Below, piece by piece: positions 53,002 through 61,049 of a stretch of DNA of 64,000 nt (position 1 is the stretch's first letter; each line of letters opens with the position of its first letter). The stretch spans positions 2,145,716 to 2,209,715 of the forward strand of contig NZ_LN929908.1 of the NCBI RefSeq assembly GCF_001494595.1. The letters run 5' to 3'. Below the pieces are notes generated by a model that did no database searches, was not told where the DNA came from, and saw nothing but the letters and a program-made list of their open reading frames with translations. This DNA comes from Mycobacterium sp. M26 (GTDB lineage: Bacteria > Actinomycetota > Actinomycetes > Mycobacteriales > Mycobacteriaceae). The position numbers and the translations under genes were made by a program.

Positions 53002-54272
53002 GCCCCGACTGTATCGCCGAGCGCGGCAGGGGTCTTGCCCGCACCGGTGTAGTCGACCTGCCAGTGCTTGATGCCGTTGAGCCAGCCTGAGCGCAGCCGT
53101 TCGGGTTTGGCCAGCGGTGTCAGGTCGGGCATATGGTCGGCGATCGCGTTGAACATCAGATCGATCGTCATCCGGGCCAGGTTGGCGCCGATGCAGTAGT
53201 GCGCCCCGGTGCCGCCGAACCCGACGTGCGGATTGGGATCGCGGAAGATGTTGAACGAGAACGGATCCTCGAACACCTCCTCGTCGAAGTTGGCCGAGCG
53301 GTAGAACATCACCACCCGCTGGCCCTTCTTGATCGACACCCCGCTCAACTCGGTGTCCTTCAGCGCGGTGCGCTGGAACGACGTCACCGGGGTGGCCCAC
53401 CGGACGATCTCGTCGACCGCGGTGACCGGGCGGTGCTGCTTGTAGAGCTCCCACTGCTCGGGGAAGTCGGTGAACGCCGTCATCCCGTGGGTGATCGAGT
53501 TGCGGGTGGTCTCGTTACCGGCCACCGCCAGCAGGATCACGAAGAACCCGAACTCGTCGTCGGAGAGCTTGTGTCCCTCGACGTCGGCCTGGACCAGCTT
53601 GGTCACCAGATCGTCGCGCGGATTGGCCGTCCGGTCGGCGGCCATCTGCATGCCGTACATGATCAGCTCGCCGGCCGCGCCCTGCGGATCATTGCGGGCG
53701 AACTCCGGATCGGCTTCGCCGACCATCTGATTGGACCAGTCGAACAGCTTCTTGCGTTCGTCCTGCGGTACGCCCATCAGGTCGGCGATCGCCTGCAGCG
53801 GTAGCTCGCACGACACCTGCTCGACGAAGTCGCCGGATCCCTCCGCGGCGGCGGCCTTCACGATGGCCTCGGCACGCCGGGCCAGGTCCGCCCGCAGCGT
53901 CTCGATGGCCCGCGGGGTGAACGCGCGCGAGATGATCTTGCGCAGATGGGTGTGATGCGGGGCGTCCATGTTCAGCAGGACGAACTGGCCGGTGTCCTTG
54001 TGCGACACCGCGGCGTTGTCGGGGTAGCGGGGCAGTGCGGTGTTCTCCAGGCTGGAGAACACATCGCTGCGCCGGGAGATCTCCTTGACGTCCTTGAGCT
54101 TGGTGACGACCCAGTACCCGTCGTCGTCGAAACCGCCTACCCCGGGCGGCTGCTCGTTCCACCAGATCGGCGCGACCCGGCGCAGCTCGGCGAGCTCCTC
54201 GACGGGCAGCCGTTCGTTGTTCAGATCGGGGTCAGTGAAGTCGAAACCAGGGGGCAGGTTCGGACTTGGCAT
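52998..54272 (-). CDS. cyp125: Cytochrome P450 CYP125 (steroid C26/C27 monooxygenase)
   Basis: A 424-residue P450 that oxidises the terminal methyl of the cholesterol side chain to start its degradation. Near-identity blocks to M. tuberculosis CYP125A1 include PSPNLPPGFDFTDP, FVEQVSCELPLQAIA, AGNETTRNSIT, QRTALKDTELSGVSIKKGQR and haem loop GTGAHYCIGANLAR, ending LRSGWLNGIKHWQVDYTG. ATG at 54272; GGAGG lies 12 bases upstream. A KstR box stands 97 bases before the start. Here the gene is followed by a yceI-like gene, not the fadA5 cluster of M. tuberculosis. Confidence 0.96.
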   Translation of the reverse strand: MPSPNLPPGFDFTDPDLNNERLPVEELAELRRVAPIWWNEQPPGVGGFDDDGYWVVTKLKDVKEISRRSDVFSSLENTALPRYPDNAAVSHKDTGQFVLLNMDAPHHTHLRKIISRAFTPRAIETLRADLARRAEAIVKAAAAEGSGDFVEQVSCELPLQAIADLMGVPQDERKKLFDWSNQMVGEADPEFARNDPQGAAGELIMYGMQMAADRTANPRDDLVTKLVQADVEGHKLSDDEFGFFVILLAVAGNETTRNSITHGMTAFTDFPEQWELYKQHRPVTAVDEIVRWATPVTSFQRTALKDTELSGVSIKKGQRVVMFYRSANFDEEVFEDPFSFNIFRDPNPHVGFGGTGAHYCIGANLARMTIDLMFNAIADHMPDLTPLAKPERLRSGWLNGIKHWQVDYTGAGKTPAALGDTVGA

Positions 54273-54368
54273 AAACAGCGCACCTCCACACGAAGTCATC
54301 TAGTGCCCGATGATCCATGCCTACACCACGTGCGGAGGCCTCGTTGGCACGTTGGGAAAACTCACAAC

Positions 54369-54382
54369 TGAAACGTGTTCTA
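54369..54382. promoter_or_regulatory. KstR operator upstream of cyp125
   Basis: TGAAACGTGTTCTA fits TnnAACnnGTTnnA at every defined position. It lies 97-110 bases before the cyp125 start and overlaps the last codon of the XRE regulator gene. KstR control of cyp125 is established in mycobacteria. Confidence 0.8.
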
Positions 54383-55162
54383 AGGCGAGGTCGCGGCGGC
54401 CCGTAGCGCCTGCGCCGTGGATTCGTCGGCGGGCAGGAACGCCTCGATGCCGAGTTCGGCGGCGGTCAGATCCAGCGCGGTGCCGAACGTGCTGACCAGG
54501 CTGAGGAACCGCAGCAGGATCCCGTCGGTCCGGTAGAGCTCCAACGGCACCGCCACATCGCCGAGGCCGGCCGGATCGTCGTCACCGCCGGGATAAGCCT
54601 CGAGTTCGGCCAGCAGTTCGCGAGTTGCAGCCGTGCCGGCGACCGCGGCTTCCCGGCGCAGGCGACCGATCACATGATGTCGCCACTGGGCGAGATTGCG
54701 GATCCGCGGTGCCAGGCCGTCCGGGTGCAGGGCGATCCGCAGCGCATTCGGTCGCTCCAGCAGCTGTGGCGCGACACCCTCGAGGAGCACCGCGGTCCCG
54801 GTATTCACCTGCAGCACATCCCAATTGCGGTCCACCACCAGGCAGGGATAGGGGTCGTAGGCGGCCAGGACCCGGTCGATGCCGGTGCGGACCGCGGCCA
54901 TCGCCGGGTCGTCGAGCGGGCGTTCGGGGTAGGCCGGTGCCAGCCCCGCGGCGATCAGCAGCTGGTTCTGGTCCCGCGGCGGGACGGCCAGCGCCTCGGC
55001 CAGCCGCAACACCATCGTCCGGCTGGGAGCCGACCGGCCGGTCTCCACGAAGCTGACGTGGCGGGCCGAGACATCGGCCTGCAGGGCCAGATCGAGCTGG
55101 CTGAATCGCCGCTTGTGCCGCCAATCCTTCAGCAGCTCACCGAACACCGGATGACGGCTCAT
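54380..55162 (-). CDS. XRE-family regulator with MmyB-like ligand-binding domain
   Basis: A 260-residue DNA-binding protein. N-terminal helix-turn-helix (FSQLDLALQADVSARHVSFV then ETGRSAPSR, about residues 22-50), then the MmyB-like PAS-type domain (VVDRNWDVLQVNTGTAVLLE; RIALHPDGLAPRIRNLAQWR) thought to bind fatty acid-like ligands. The ATG at 55162 begins right before the HTH block. It is divergent from a small membrane protein gene, and a two-dyad operator sits between, typical of autoregulation. Confidence 0.9.
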   Translation of the reverse strand: MSRHPVFGELLKDWRHKRRFSQLDLALQADVSARHVSFVETGRSAPSRTMVLRLAEALAVPPRDQNQLLIAAGLAPAYPERPLDDPAMAAVRTGIDRVLAAYDPYPCLVVDRNWDVLQVNTGTAVLLEGVAPQLLERPNALRIALHPDGLAPRIRNLAQWRHHVIGRLRREAAVAGTAATRELLAELEAYPGGDDDPAGLGDVAVPLELYRTDGILLRFLSLVSTFGTALDLTAAELGIEAFLPADESTAQALRAAATSP

Positions 55163-55196
55163 CGGTCCAGCATGGCCCAGCGTCGGCGGCCAGGCC

Positions 55197-55237
55197 ATTA
55201 CCTGTCAGGTAATTGCGGGCATTACCTGGTGGGTAGA
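55197..55237. promoter_or_regulatory. Tandem dyad operator of the XRE/MmyB regulator
   Basis: A perfect 17-bp dyad ATTACCTG-T-CAGGTAAT (55197-55213) is followed by a second, weaker one starting ATTACCTG at 55221; the centres are 24 bases apart. The pair lies between the divergent regulator and membrane-protein genes, covering both promoters. Binding by the adjacent regulator is inferred. Confidence 0.7.
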
Positions 55238-55247
55238 CCGTGGAGAC

Positions 55248-55556
55248 ATGACGCGCACACAGCAGACCCGGCCCGTCCCGCGGTGGCTAGGGCTGGTCAT
55301 GAAGGCCGATCGGGCCGGCTCATCGTGGTACGTCGGTACCGGTTTCTTCTTCGCGCCGGTGCTGGCGGTGGTCGCGCCGTGGCCGGCGGTGACGACTGCG
55401 ATCTGGGTGGCCGTCGCGCTGGCCGGGTTGTGGCTGGGCCTGCTCGGGATCGCGATGGCCACCGGCCTGGCGATGGTGCTGCGGTCGAATACCGAGATCC
55501 CCGAGGACTATTGGCGCTCGATCGTCGACTACCCGGCCACCCCTAGCTCACGATGA
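55248..55556 (+). CDS. Small membrane protein under the XRE operator
   Basis: A 102-residue protein with two membrane segments (VGTGFFFAPVLAVVAPWPAV and TAIWVAVALAGLWLGLLGIA then a short helix). GTGGAG precedes the ATG. It is divergently transcribed from the MmyB-type regulator and its promoter holds the operator, so it is the probable regulatory target. No family recognised. Confidence 0.72.
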   Translation: MTRTQQTRPVPRWLGLVMKADRAGSSWYVGTGFFFAPVLAVVAPWPAVTTAIWVAVALAGLWLGLLGIAMATGLAMVLRSNTEIPEDYWRSIVDYPATPSSR

Positions 55557-55731
55557 TGGCGTTCTCCGGGCAGGCCTGTGCGGCTTCCCGGACACTGTCG
55601 GCGAGGTCGTCGGGCACCTCGTCGACGATCACCTCGGCGTAGCCGTCGTCAGTGAGAACGAAGACCTGCGGACAGATCGTGGTGCACACACCGTGGCCGC
55701 GGCAGCGGCCGTCATCGACATCGGCTTTCAT
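55543..55731 (-). CDS. Single-cluster ferredoxin, His variant, coupled to a P450
   Basis: A 62-residue ferredoxin with motif C10-x2-H13-x2-C16 and C54-P; the usual second Cys of a four-iron site is His13, so a [3Fe-4S] cluster or a His-ligated four-iron cluster is expected. An extra Cys20 precedes Pro. Such variants are known beside mycobacterial P450 genes. Its ATG overlaps the P450 stop by four bases (ATGA), so it surely feeds electrons to that P450. Confidence 0.9.
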   Translation of the reverse strand: MKADVDDGRCRGHGVCTTICPQVFVLTDDGYAEVIVDEVPDDLADSVREAAQACPENAIIVS

Positions 55732-57002
55732 GGCAGGTCGAACTCCAGGTGCAACTCGGTGAGCCCACGCAGGATATAGGTGGGCACGTACTTGTAGCTG
55801 CGGGCACCGGCCGGGCCGTGGTGCGCCTCGCTGATGCGGATGTCGGTGGTGCGGTCGAGCAGTCGCTCGAGGGCGACCCGGGCCTCGGCGCGGGCCAGTG
55901 GCGCACCGGGGCAGGTGTGCACACCGCGGCCGAACGCGATGTGCTGGCGCGCGTTGGATCGGTTGGCGTCGAACGTGTTCGGATCGGTGAACCGGCGCGG
56001 GTCGCGGTTGGCCGCACCGTTGACGACCATCAGGGTGGACCCCGACGGTACGTCCACGCCGCCGAGCGTCACCGCCTCCTTGGACAACCGGAAGTCGCCC
56101 TTGACCGGGCTCTCGAAGCGCAGCGCCTCCTCGATGAAGTTGCCCACCTTGGACCGGTCGGCGCGCAGCATCTGCTGGATGTCGGGCCGGTCGCCGAGGA
56201 TCTGCAGTGCGGCGCTGAGCAGCCGCACCGTGGTCTCCTGGCCGGCGGTGTAGAGGTTGGCGGCGACTTTGGCCACGTCACTGGGGTCCGGCACCGAGCC
56301 GTCCGGAAAGGTCGCCGCCGCCATCTCGGACAGCACGTCACCGCTGGGGTTGGCGCGGCGGTTGACGATGTAGGCGCTGAACTTGTCGTAGAGGTATTCC
56401 AGCGGGGACTTGGCCAGGGATTCGCCCTTGACGCTGCCGATTCCACCACCGTGGTGGTCACCCTGCTGCATCTCGGCCAGGAACTCGTCGCGGTCGGCAT
56501 CCGGGACGCCGAGCAGGTCGGCGATCACCATCAGGGTGAACGGCTGGCCGAAACCGGCAATGAACTCGCCGCCGCCACCCACCAGATAGTCGTCGAGGGC
56601 CCGGTCCACCATGGTCCACATGGCGTCCTCGTTCTCCTTGAGGCGCTTGGGGGTGATCAGCCGCATCAGCAAGGCCCGGTGGTCGGTGTGGACCGGCGGG
56701 TCGAGCGTGGGCAGCTGATCGTTGAAGGGCAGTTCGTCGCGGTGTGCGGCAATGAGTTCGGCGACATCGTCGCGACCCTCGACCGGCACCGGGAAGCCGG
56801 GGAAGGGCCCGGTGACCGAGATGCACGACGAGAACCGGTCGGCGTCGCCGGCCACCTCGCTGGCTTCCTCCCAGCCCGTCACCATCCAGACGCCGTGATG
56901 CGGTTCGCGAGCGACCGGGCACTGTGCCTGCAGTGCTTCCAGATACGGGTACGGATCGGCGACCACGTCGCGGTCCATGAAGAAGTCCACGTTGTCGGTC
57001 AT
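55728..57002 (-). CDS. Cytochrome P450 of unassigned family
   Basis: A 424-residue P450: I-helix AGQETT, K-helix EEALRFESP, haem loop GRGVHTCPGAPLAR. The Pro after Cys (CPGAPLAR) and the early PTLDPPVHTDHRALLMRLIT block set it apart from CYP124, CYP125 and CYP140. GGAGGG lies six bases before the ATG. It forms an operon with the ferredoxin gene and is divergent from a TetR gene over four repeated operator sites, so it is probably induced by a small hydrophobic ligand. Substrate unknown. Confidence 0.9.
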   Translation of the reverse strand: MTDNVDFFMDRDVVADPYPYLEALQAQCPVAREPHHGVWMVTGWEEASEVAGDADRFSSCISVTGPFPGFPVPVEGRDDVAELIAAHRDELPFNDQLPTLDPPVHTDHRALLMRLITPKRLKENEDAMWTMVDRALDDYLVGGGGEFIAGFGQPFTLMVIADLLGVPDADRDEFLAEMQQGDHHGGGIGSVKGESLAKSPLEYLYDKFSAYIVNRRANPSGDVLSEMAAATFPDGSVPDPSDVAKVAANLYTAGQETTVRLLSAALQILGDRPDIQQMLRADRSKVGNFIEEALRFESPVKGDFRLSKEAVTLGGVDVPSGSTLMVVNGAANRDPRRFTDPNTFDANRSNARQHIAFGRGVHTCPGAPLARAEARVALERLLDRTTDIRISEAHHGPAGARSYKYVPTYILRGLTELHLEFDLP

Positions 57003-57030
57003 CGAGATCCCTCCAGATCGAGTGTTTGCC

Positions 57031-57116
57031 CATACGATCGGCAAGGGCGATGCTAGCCGATCGTATGGTAGATTACTAGCCGATCGTAAAGGTGATTGCT
57101 TGTCGATCGGCAAGCA
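57031..57116. promoter_or_regulatory. Four CGATCG-centred operator sites at 23-bp spacing
   Basis: CGATCG cores start at 57035, 57058, 57081 and 57104, each exactly 23 bases after the last. Flanks are related: CATACGATCGGCAAG, TAGCCGATCGTATGG, TAGCCGATCGTAAAG, and the fourth is a near-perfect 20-bp palindrome TGCTTGTCGATCGGCAAGCA (57097-57116). The array fills the region between the P450 and TetR genes. Confidence 0.8.
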
Positions 57117-57135
57117 GACAGGGAGGTGTCGACCG

Positions 57136-57717
57136 ATGAGTGCCACGACTCTGGCCAGCGCACCGCAGACCGACACCAGGGCCCGGCTGATCGATGCCGC
57201 CATCGCACTGTTCATCCGGCACAGCTTCGCCGGCACCTCGCTGCAGATGATCGCCGACGAGCTGGGGATCACGAAAGCCGCTATCTACCACCATTTTCGG
57301 ACCCGTGAGCAACTGCTGACCGCTGTTCTGGAACCGATCTTCGCCAGCCTCACCGAGATCGTCGACGACGCCGAGAAGCACCGCGGCACCCATGCCAGGG
57401 CCGAGCGGATGCTCACCGGCTACGCCCGGGTCGCGGTCGACAATCCGCTGCTCGTGGCGGTGCTGGCCAACGATCCCGGCGTGCACAGTGTGGTGAAGTC
57501 CAACCCGGTGTGGACCGACATGATCGCGCGTCAACTCGCACTGTTCGCCGACCTCGACCCGGGTCCGGAGGGGTTGATGCGGGCCCGCTTCACCTATGCC
57601 GGTCTGGCCGGGTCGGCCGATCCCCGGCTGGCCGCCGATCGGGACTGGCTGCACCAGCAGTTGGTCGAGGCCGGCAGGCGCACCCTGGGCCTGCGTGCCC
57701 CGCGCCGAAACAGATAG
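57136..57717 (+). CDS. TetR-family transcriptional regulator
   Basis: A 193-residue repressor. N-terminal HTH: RARLIDAAIALFIRHSFAGT, SLQMIADELGITKAAIYHHF, then the helical ligand domain. GGAGG lies ahead of the ATG at 57136. It is divergent from the P450-ferredoxin operon and followed by an SDR gene; the four periodic sites next to it are its probable operators, with autoregulation. Confidence 0.92.
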   Translation: MSATTLASAPQTDTRARLIDAAIALFIRHSFAGTSLQMIADELGITKAAIYHHFRTREQLLTAVLEPIFASLTEIVDDAEKHRGTHARAERMLTGYARVAVDNPLLVAVLANDPGVHSVVKSNPVWTDMIARQLALFADLDPGPEGLMRARFTYAGLAGSADPRLAADRDWLHQQLVEAGRRTLGLRAPRRNR

Positions 57718-57771
57718 TCCAGCAAGAGAATTCGCGAACTCAGCGGCTCGTCCGCCGGAAGGGAGAACAAC

Positions 57772-58476
57772 GTGTCCAAAACAGCGGTGGTGACCGGCGG
57801 TGGTTCGGGAATCGGGGCGGCGGTGGCCGACCGGTTGCGCGCCGACGGTTACCACGTCGCCGTCATCGACCTCAACCCGTCGGAGCACGACTTCTCCTAC
57901 GTCGCCGACGTCACCGACCGCGCCCAGCTTGATACCGCACTCGATGAGATCCGCGGGGCGCTGGGGCCGGTGACGATTCTGGTCAACGCTGCCGGCAAGG
58001 ACAGCTTCCGCCGCTTCACCGACATCAGCTTCGAGGAGTGGAAGAAGATCATCGACATCAACCTGCACGGGGTGTTCCACACCATCCAGGCCGTGCTGCC
58101 CGACATGCTCGAGGCCGGCTGGGGCCGCATCGTCAACATCTCGTCGTCGAGCACCCACTCCGGAGTGCCCTACATGTCCGCCTATGTCGCGGCCAAGTCC
58201 GGCGTCAACGGGCTGACGAAAAGCCTTGCGCTGGAATACGGCCCGGCCGGCATCACGGTCAACGCCGTCCCCCCGGGCTTCATCGACACGCCGATGCTGC
58301 GCAGTGCGGAGGCCCGCGGCAACCTCGGTGACGTGCAGGCCAACATCGAGGCCACCCCGGTTCGGCGGATCGGCAAGCCGGAGGACATCGCGGCGGCGTG
58401 CGCGTTCTTCATCTCCGAGGAGGCCGGCTACATCACCGGTCAGATTCTCGGTGTCAACGGCGGGCGCAATACCTAG
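57772..58476 (+). CDS. Short-chain dehydrogenase/reductase
   Basis: A 234-residue NAD(P)-dependent oxidoreductase: TGGGSGIG cofactor loop at residues 8-15, NAAG, catalytic Ser in NISSSSTHSG, and YVAAK. It closely follows the TetR gene and may oxidise or reduce the alcohol made by the divergent P450. GTG start with AAGGGAG upstream. The cofactor Asp after strand 2 (VIDLN) favours NAD(H). Confidence 0.9.
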   Translation: MSKTAVVTGGGSGIGAAVADRLRADGYHVAVIDLNPSEHDFSYVADVTDRAQLDTALDEIRGALGPVTILVNAAGKDSFRRFTDISFEEWKKIIDINLHGVFHTIQAVLPDMLEAGWGRIVNISSSSTHSGVPYMSAYVAAKSGVNGLTKSLALEYGPAGITVNAVPPGFIDTPMLRSAEARGNLGDVQANIEATPVRRIGKPEDIAAACAFFISEEAGYITGQILGVNGGRNT

Positions 58477-58481
58477 CCGCT

Positions 58482-59171
58482 CTAGTTGCCGGACTTCGTC
58501 GTCGTCGCGGTGACCGTGACGGTGGTGGTGCTGACCGTGGTGGTCGCGGCTGCTGAGCTGCTGGCTGAGGTCGTCGTGCTCTCACCGGAGAATCCGGGCT
58601 GCTGGAACTCGATCCACGAATCGCGGTAGATCACGCTGTCGCCCTCGGAGACCAGGAAGACCGTGGGGGAGATGGAGTAGGTGACGCCGTCGTTATCGGC
58701 GACGATGGTGCCGTCGGAGCCCCGGCTGGCCGCGACCTGGATACCGGCGTCATCGCGCAGCCGCAGGCCGCGGTACTCCAGCTTGCCGTCGGGGTCCACA
58801 CAGACCACCGCCAGCGAGCGTTCGGTGCGGCCGTAGGCCACCACGGTCTGGCTGTCGTCGCAGCGGGCCTTGGTGTTGGCGTAACCCTTGCTGTCCGGCT
58901 TGTAGGTCGGCGCCGCCGACCCCGAGGTGGTGGTGGTGCTCGTGGCCGAGGTGGTGGCTGTCGCGGACGTGGAGGCCGTGGTGGAAGCCGTGGTCGACGT
59001 AGTGGACGGCGCCGCCTGGGCGGCGGGCAGGGTGTCGGGGGAGCCGGCGGTGATGGTCACCCCGACCACCAGGCCCACCGCGGCCAGCACGGCTGCAGCG
59101 CCGGTGGCCGCCCACAGCCTGCCGCCGGACGGGGTGGGCGCGTCGTGATCGTGCGGGTCGTGGACCGACAT
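58482..59171 (-). CDS. Ser/Thr-rich single-span membrane protein
   Basis: A 229-residue protein: short His/Asp-rich N-terminus, one membrane helix (ATGAAAVLAAVGLVVGVTIT), a 35-residue Ser/Thr linker, an outside domain of about 110 residues with two Cys, and another Ser/Thr tail. The Thr-rich parts are likely O-mannosylated. GGAGGGAA precedes the ATG. No family recognised. Confidence 0.75.
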   Translation of the reverse strand: MSVHDPHDHDAPTPSGGRLWAATGAAAVLAAVGLVVGVTITAGSPDTLPAAQAAPSTTSTTASTTASTSATATTSATSTTTTSGSAAPTYKPDSKGYANTKARCDDSQTVVAYGRTERSLAVVCVDPDGKLEYRGLRLRDDAGIQVAASRGSDGTIVADNDGVTYSISPTVFLVSEGDSVIYRDSWIEFQQPGFSGESTTTSASSSAAATTTVSTTTVTVTATTTKSGN

Positions 59172-59307
59172 GGGTTCCCTCCGGCGGCGACGGGTGATGT
59201 CTCTAAGCGAACCACCACGGAGCCGGTTTTCGGCGCTGCCCAGGCGGCGTTTCGCCTGTCATTTGGCCCACGGCGCCGGTGCGGTCCCGATCGCTACCCT
59301 CGATCTG

Positions 59308-59931
59308 GTGAATGGGCAACGTTTCGTCTTCACCGGACACATCGCCGGGGTGGGCACCGAGTCCGGCGTCCGGCTGGTCATCGGCCGCTGGCCGGTCTCC
59401 CCGTTCGGCTCGTTCGCCGACGTGATGGTCCAAACTCCCGACGACGAGCGCATCCTGCTCGCGCCGAGCTCCGAGGTCGCCGACTTCGTGTCCTCGACCT
59501 ATCAGTTCGACCGCATCGAGCTCGGCGAGGTGACCGCGGACCTCACCAGCGACCGGCTCACGGTCGGCGCCCCCGGACTGGACGTCACCGTGCGGATCGG
59601 CGCGGCGGCTCCCGTCGACCGGCTGCTGCGCCTGGTACCCGGCCGGCTGGCCACCGCACCCTGGTGGCTGGCTGCGATCAATCCGGTTGCCGCGCTGATC
59701 GTCCCGGGGGTGCGCACCGCGGGCAGTGCGGGCAACGGCCGCCGCGAGTACTACGGGGTGCGGCGATCCCGGCGGGTCATCGGTGCGCAGGGCACGTTCT
59801 GTGGGCGCGACCTCGGCGGCCTGGCCCCGCTGCTGCCGGCCGTCAGCTTCGGGTTCTCCTCGGCGCCGCCGGACCCGCAGATCGTGTCGGTGACGACGAC
59901 GATCGACATGCCGGCCTCAGTTGCCGGGTGA
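59308..59931 (+). CDS. Conserved mycobacterial-type hypothetical protein
   Basis: A 207-residue soluble protein starting VNGQRFVFTGHIAGVG. It has a beta-rich first half and Pro/Ala-rich middle; no known domain. The GTG at 59308 is supported by TACCCT ending seven bases before it, so leaderless; a longer frame from 59170 has no support. Overlaps the end of the convergent ANTAR gene by 15 bases. Confidence 0.65.
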   Translation: MNGQRFVFTGHIAGVGTESGVRLVIGRWPVSPFGSFADVMVQTPDDERILLAPSSEVADFVSSTYQFDRIELGEVTADLTSDRLTVGAPGLDVTVRIGAAAPVDRLLRLVPGRLATAPWWLAAINPVAALIVPGVRTAGSAGNGRREYYGVRRSRRVIGAQGTFCGRDLGGLAPLLPAVSFGFSSAPPDPQIVSVTTTIDMPASVAG

Positions 59932-60741
59932 TACCGGTTTCGAGGCGTGGGTCAGTACCGCCCACAACAGCCGGGCGGCCTTGCGGGCGGACTCGTCCGG
60001 GACGATCGGGGTGCCGACGTCGGGCTGTTCGGCGGGCGAGCCGCTGATCTGTTCCATCAGTGCCACCGCCAGCACCCGCAGTTTCACGTTCGACTCGTGG
60101 CTGGCACGGCGCAGGGTCGACCACGCGGTTTCGGCATCGCAGCCCAGCGCGCCCATGATCGCGCCCTTGGCCTGCTCGATCGCCCCCCGGGACTGCAGCA
60201 CGGCCATCATGTCGGCGACCGCCGTGCCGTCCTGAGTGCCCGCGGTGATCATCGCGGCCGAGACCAGTTGTTCGTAGCCGATCAGGGTGTTCACCGTGCC
60301 CGCCGTCGCGGGACGGTCCAGCGTGCACGACAGCACCACGGTCCCGTCGGCTTCCCAGACACCCGGGACGGCGACCGAACCGGCGGCACGGCGCAGGTCC
60401 TCGCCGTGCTCGGGTGCGCGGGCGAGCATCGCCTCCGCGGTCAGCGCCGGCCAGCGGTCATCGGGCCACAGGTCCAGGCTCAGGACGGGAACCTGATGGG
60501 TGAACGCGTCCACCACCGGTCCGCCCAGGCCGTCGAGTTGGCCCTGCACGATCGGGCCACCGATACCGACGGCCGCGACGATCGTCATACCTTCGTAGAG
60601 CCGGTGGTCGTGAACCGTGATCGCCAGGCCCAGCGCCTCGGGCACGTCGCGGTGGACACGCTCCAGAATGCGATCGAAAAGCTCACTGTGAGCGGTGTTT
60701 TCGCGGGGCTGGAAGGTCGGGGCTGGCACGGTGCGTCTCAC
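59917..60741 (-). CDS. GAF-ANTAR regulator
   Basis: A 274-residue protein: a GAF-like sensor domain (LGLAITVHDHRLYEGMTIVA; DLWPDDRWPALTAEAMLARA) and a C-terminal ANTAR RNA-binding domain (LQSRGAIEQAKGAIMGALGC, AWSTLRRASHESNVKLRVLA). ANTAR proteins bind paired RNA hairpins and prevent termination. The GTG overlaps the stop of the STAS gene (GTGA), so it is made together with an anti-anti-sigma factor and a kinase. Confidence 0.9.
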   Translation of the reverse strand: MRRTVPAPTFQPRENTAHSELFDRILERVHRDVPEALGLAITVHDHRLYEGMTIVAAVGIGGPIVQGQLDGLGGPVVDAFTHQVPVLSLDLWPDDRWPALTAEAMLARAPEHGEDLRRAAGSVAVPGVWEADGTVVLSCTLDRPATAGTVNTLIGYEQLVSAAMITAGTQDGTAVADMMAVLQSRGAIEQAKGAIMGALGCDAETAWSTLRRASHESNVKLRVLAVALMEQISGSPAEQPDVGTPIVPDESARKAARLLWAVLTHASKPVSPGN

Positions 60742-61049
60742 TCCTTGGTGACCACGGCGGCGACACGGTCCAGTCCGGAGATCCCGAGAAGCGTGGTGAT
60801 GGGTCCGGCGGCGGACACGATCATGGTGAGTTCGGTGCTCGCGGCGATGGCGAACAGGGCTCGTACCGCCGCACTGTCACAGTAGTTGACCTCGGTCAGG
60901 TCGACGGTCAGGGCAGGGGAGCCCGCGGCAGCCTGGTTCATCACCGACTGAAACTCCGCGACGTTGGCCAGATCGACGTCCCCGGAGGCGGCGACGACGG
61001 GTGCCGTCCCCTCCGCGGGAGGGATGACCCGGAACTGGGCCTCTGTCAT
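60738..61049 (-). CDS. STAS-domain anti-anti-sigma factor
   Basis: A 103-residue single STAS domain. ALTVDLTEVNYCDSAAVRAL holds the conserved Asp-Ser phosphorylation site. It should bind the anti-sigma kinase made by the upstream gene when unphosphorylated. Overlaps both neighbours by four bases. Confidence 0.9.
   Translation of the reverse strand: MTEAQFRVIPPAEGTAPVVAASGDVDLANVAEFQSVMNQAAAGSPALTVDLTEVNYCDSAAVRALFAIAASTELTMIVSAAGPITTLLGISGLDRVAAVVTKE

Noticed and set aside
55987..56000. KstR-like sequence CGAACGTGTTCG inside the P450 gene
   Set aside because: It is within coding sequence, far from any start, and the outer bases differ from the consensus.
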